Positions 8,135 to 8,168 of a stretch of 8,168 bases of DNA are shown in pieces. Position numbers and translations under genes: made by a program. The notes beneath the pieces were generated by a model. It saw only the letters and a list, made by a program, of their open reading frames with translations, did no database searches and was not told where the DNA came from. The DNA lies in assembly GCA_030840415.1 (NCBI GenBank), contig JAVEEO010000236.1, positions 1-8,168 on the forward strand. The letters are read 5' to 3'. Origin of the DNA: Pseudonocardiales bacterium (GTDB lineage: Bacteria > Actinomycetota > Actinomycetes > Mycobacteriales > Jatrophihabitantaceae). Every line of letters begins with the position of its first letter. Within the stretch, counting starts at the first letter, position 1.

Positions 8135-8168
8135 GTCAGCGGGCCAATCTTTGCGGTAGCTATCGGCA
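8135..8168 (-). other. Edge stretch upstream of nuoB
   Basis: These 34 bases precede nuoB on the minus strand. By gene order nuoA should end close by, but none of the three frames shows a recognisable NuoA C-terminus. One frame has an early TAG at 8162-8160, one runs through to a TAG inside nuoB, and the nuoB frame itself has no stop. The stretch is most likely the nuoA-nuoB spacer, possibly with the last bases of nuoA. Confidence 0.4.

Noticed and set aside
8135..8168. NuoA C-terminus at the right edge
   Set aside because: None of the three minus-strand frames ends in a NuoA-like tail, so no nuoA fragment is called.

Overview
The window is the middle of a respiratory complex I (NADH:quinone oxidoreductase, NDH-1) operon read entirely from the minus strand. 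The base composition is very GC-rich. The NuoB, NuoC, NuoE and NuoG sequences carry signatures I associate with high-GC Gram-positive bacteria: separate NuoC and NuoD proteins, a NuoB starting MGLEEKLP, a NuoC with a [12 protein letters not shown] lead, a NuoE with a long hydrophilic tail, and a NuoG that keeps the N7 cysteines. I infer an actinomycete (Actinomycetota). I cannot place it to order or genus from the sequence alone.

Reading from the right edge to the left, the layout is: a 34-base edge stretch upstream of nuoB; nuoB (8134-7595); nuoC (7598-6885); a 52-base gap; nuoD (6832-5507); nuoE (5506-4613); nuoF (4611-3301); nuoG (3304-806); and the first 267 codons of nuoH (803 to the left edge). 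Apart from the nuoC-nuoD gap, the junctions are extremely tight: overlaps of 4 bases, or gaps of 0 to 2 bases. This fits one polycistronic message with translational coupling. I see no promoter, intrinsic terminator, RNA gene, mobile element, CRISPR array or long repeat. nuoA is expected just beyond the right edge and nuoI to nuoN beyond the left edge.

The genes encode one machine. NuoE, NuoF and NuoG form the electron-input module: NADH is oxidised at the FMN of NuoF and electrons pass along Fe-S clusters in NuoE, NuoF and NuoG. NuoB, NuoC and NuoD form the connecting module, with cluster N2 on NuoB and the quinone headgroup site between NuoB and NuoD. NuoH is the membrane subunit that holds the quinone tunnel and couples redox to proton movement. 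Every cluster ligand set and quinone-site motif I checked is intact, so the complex looks functional.

This is an ordinary core-metabolism region, and I found no undescribed system. The points worth a second look are small: a lone in-frame TTA leucine codon at codon 3 of nuoB, a 19-codon frame that exactly bridges nuoC and nuoD by start/stop overlaps, the disordered NuoE tail with a possibly conserved end peptide, and an unusual cysteine near the NuoD C-terminus.
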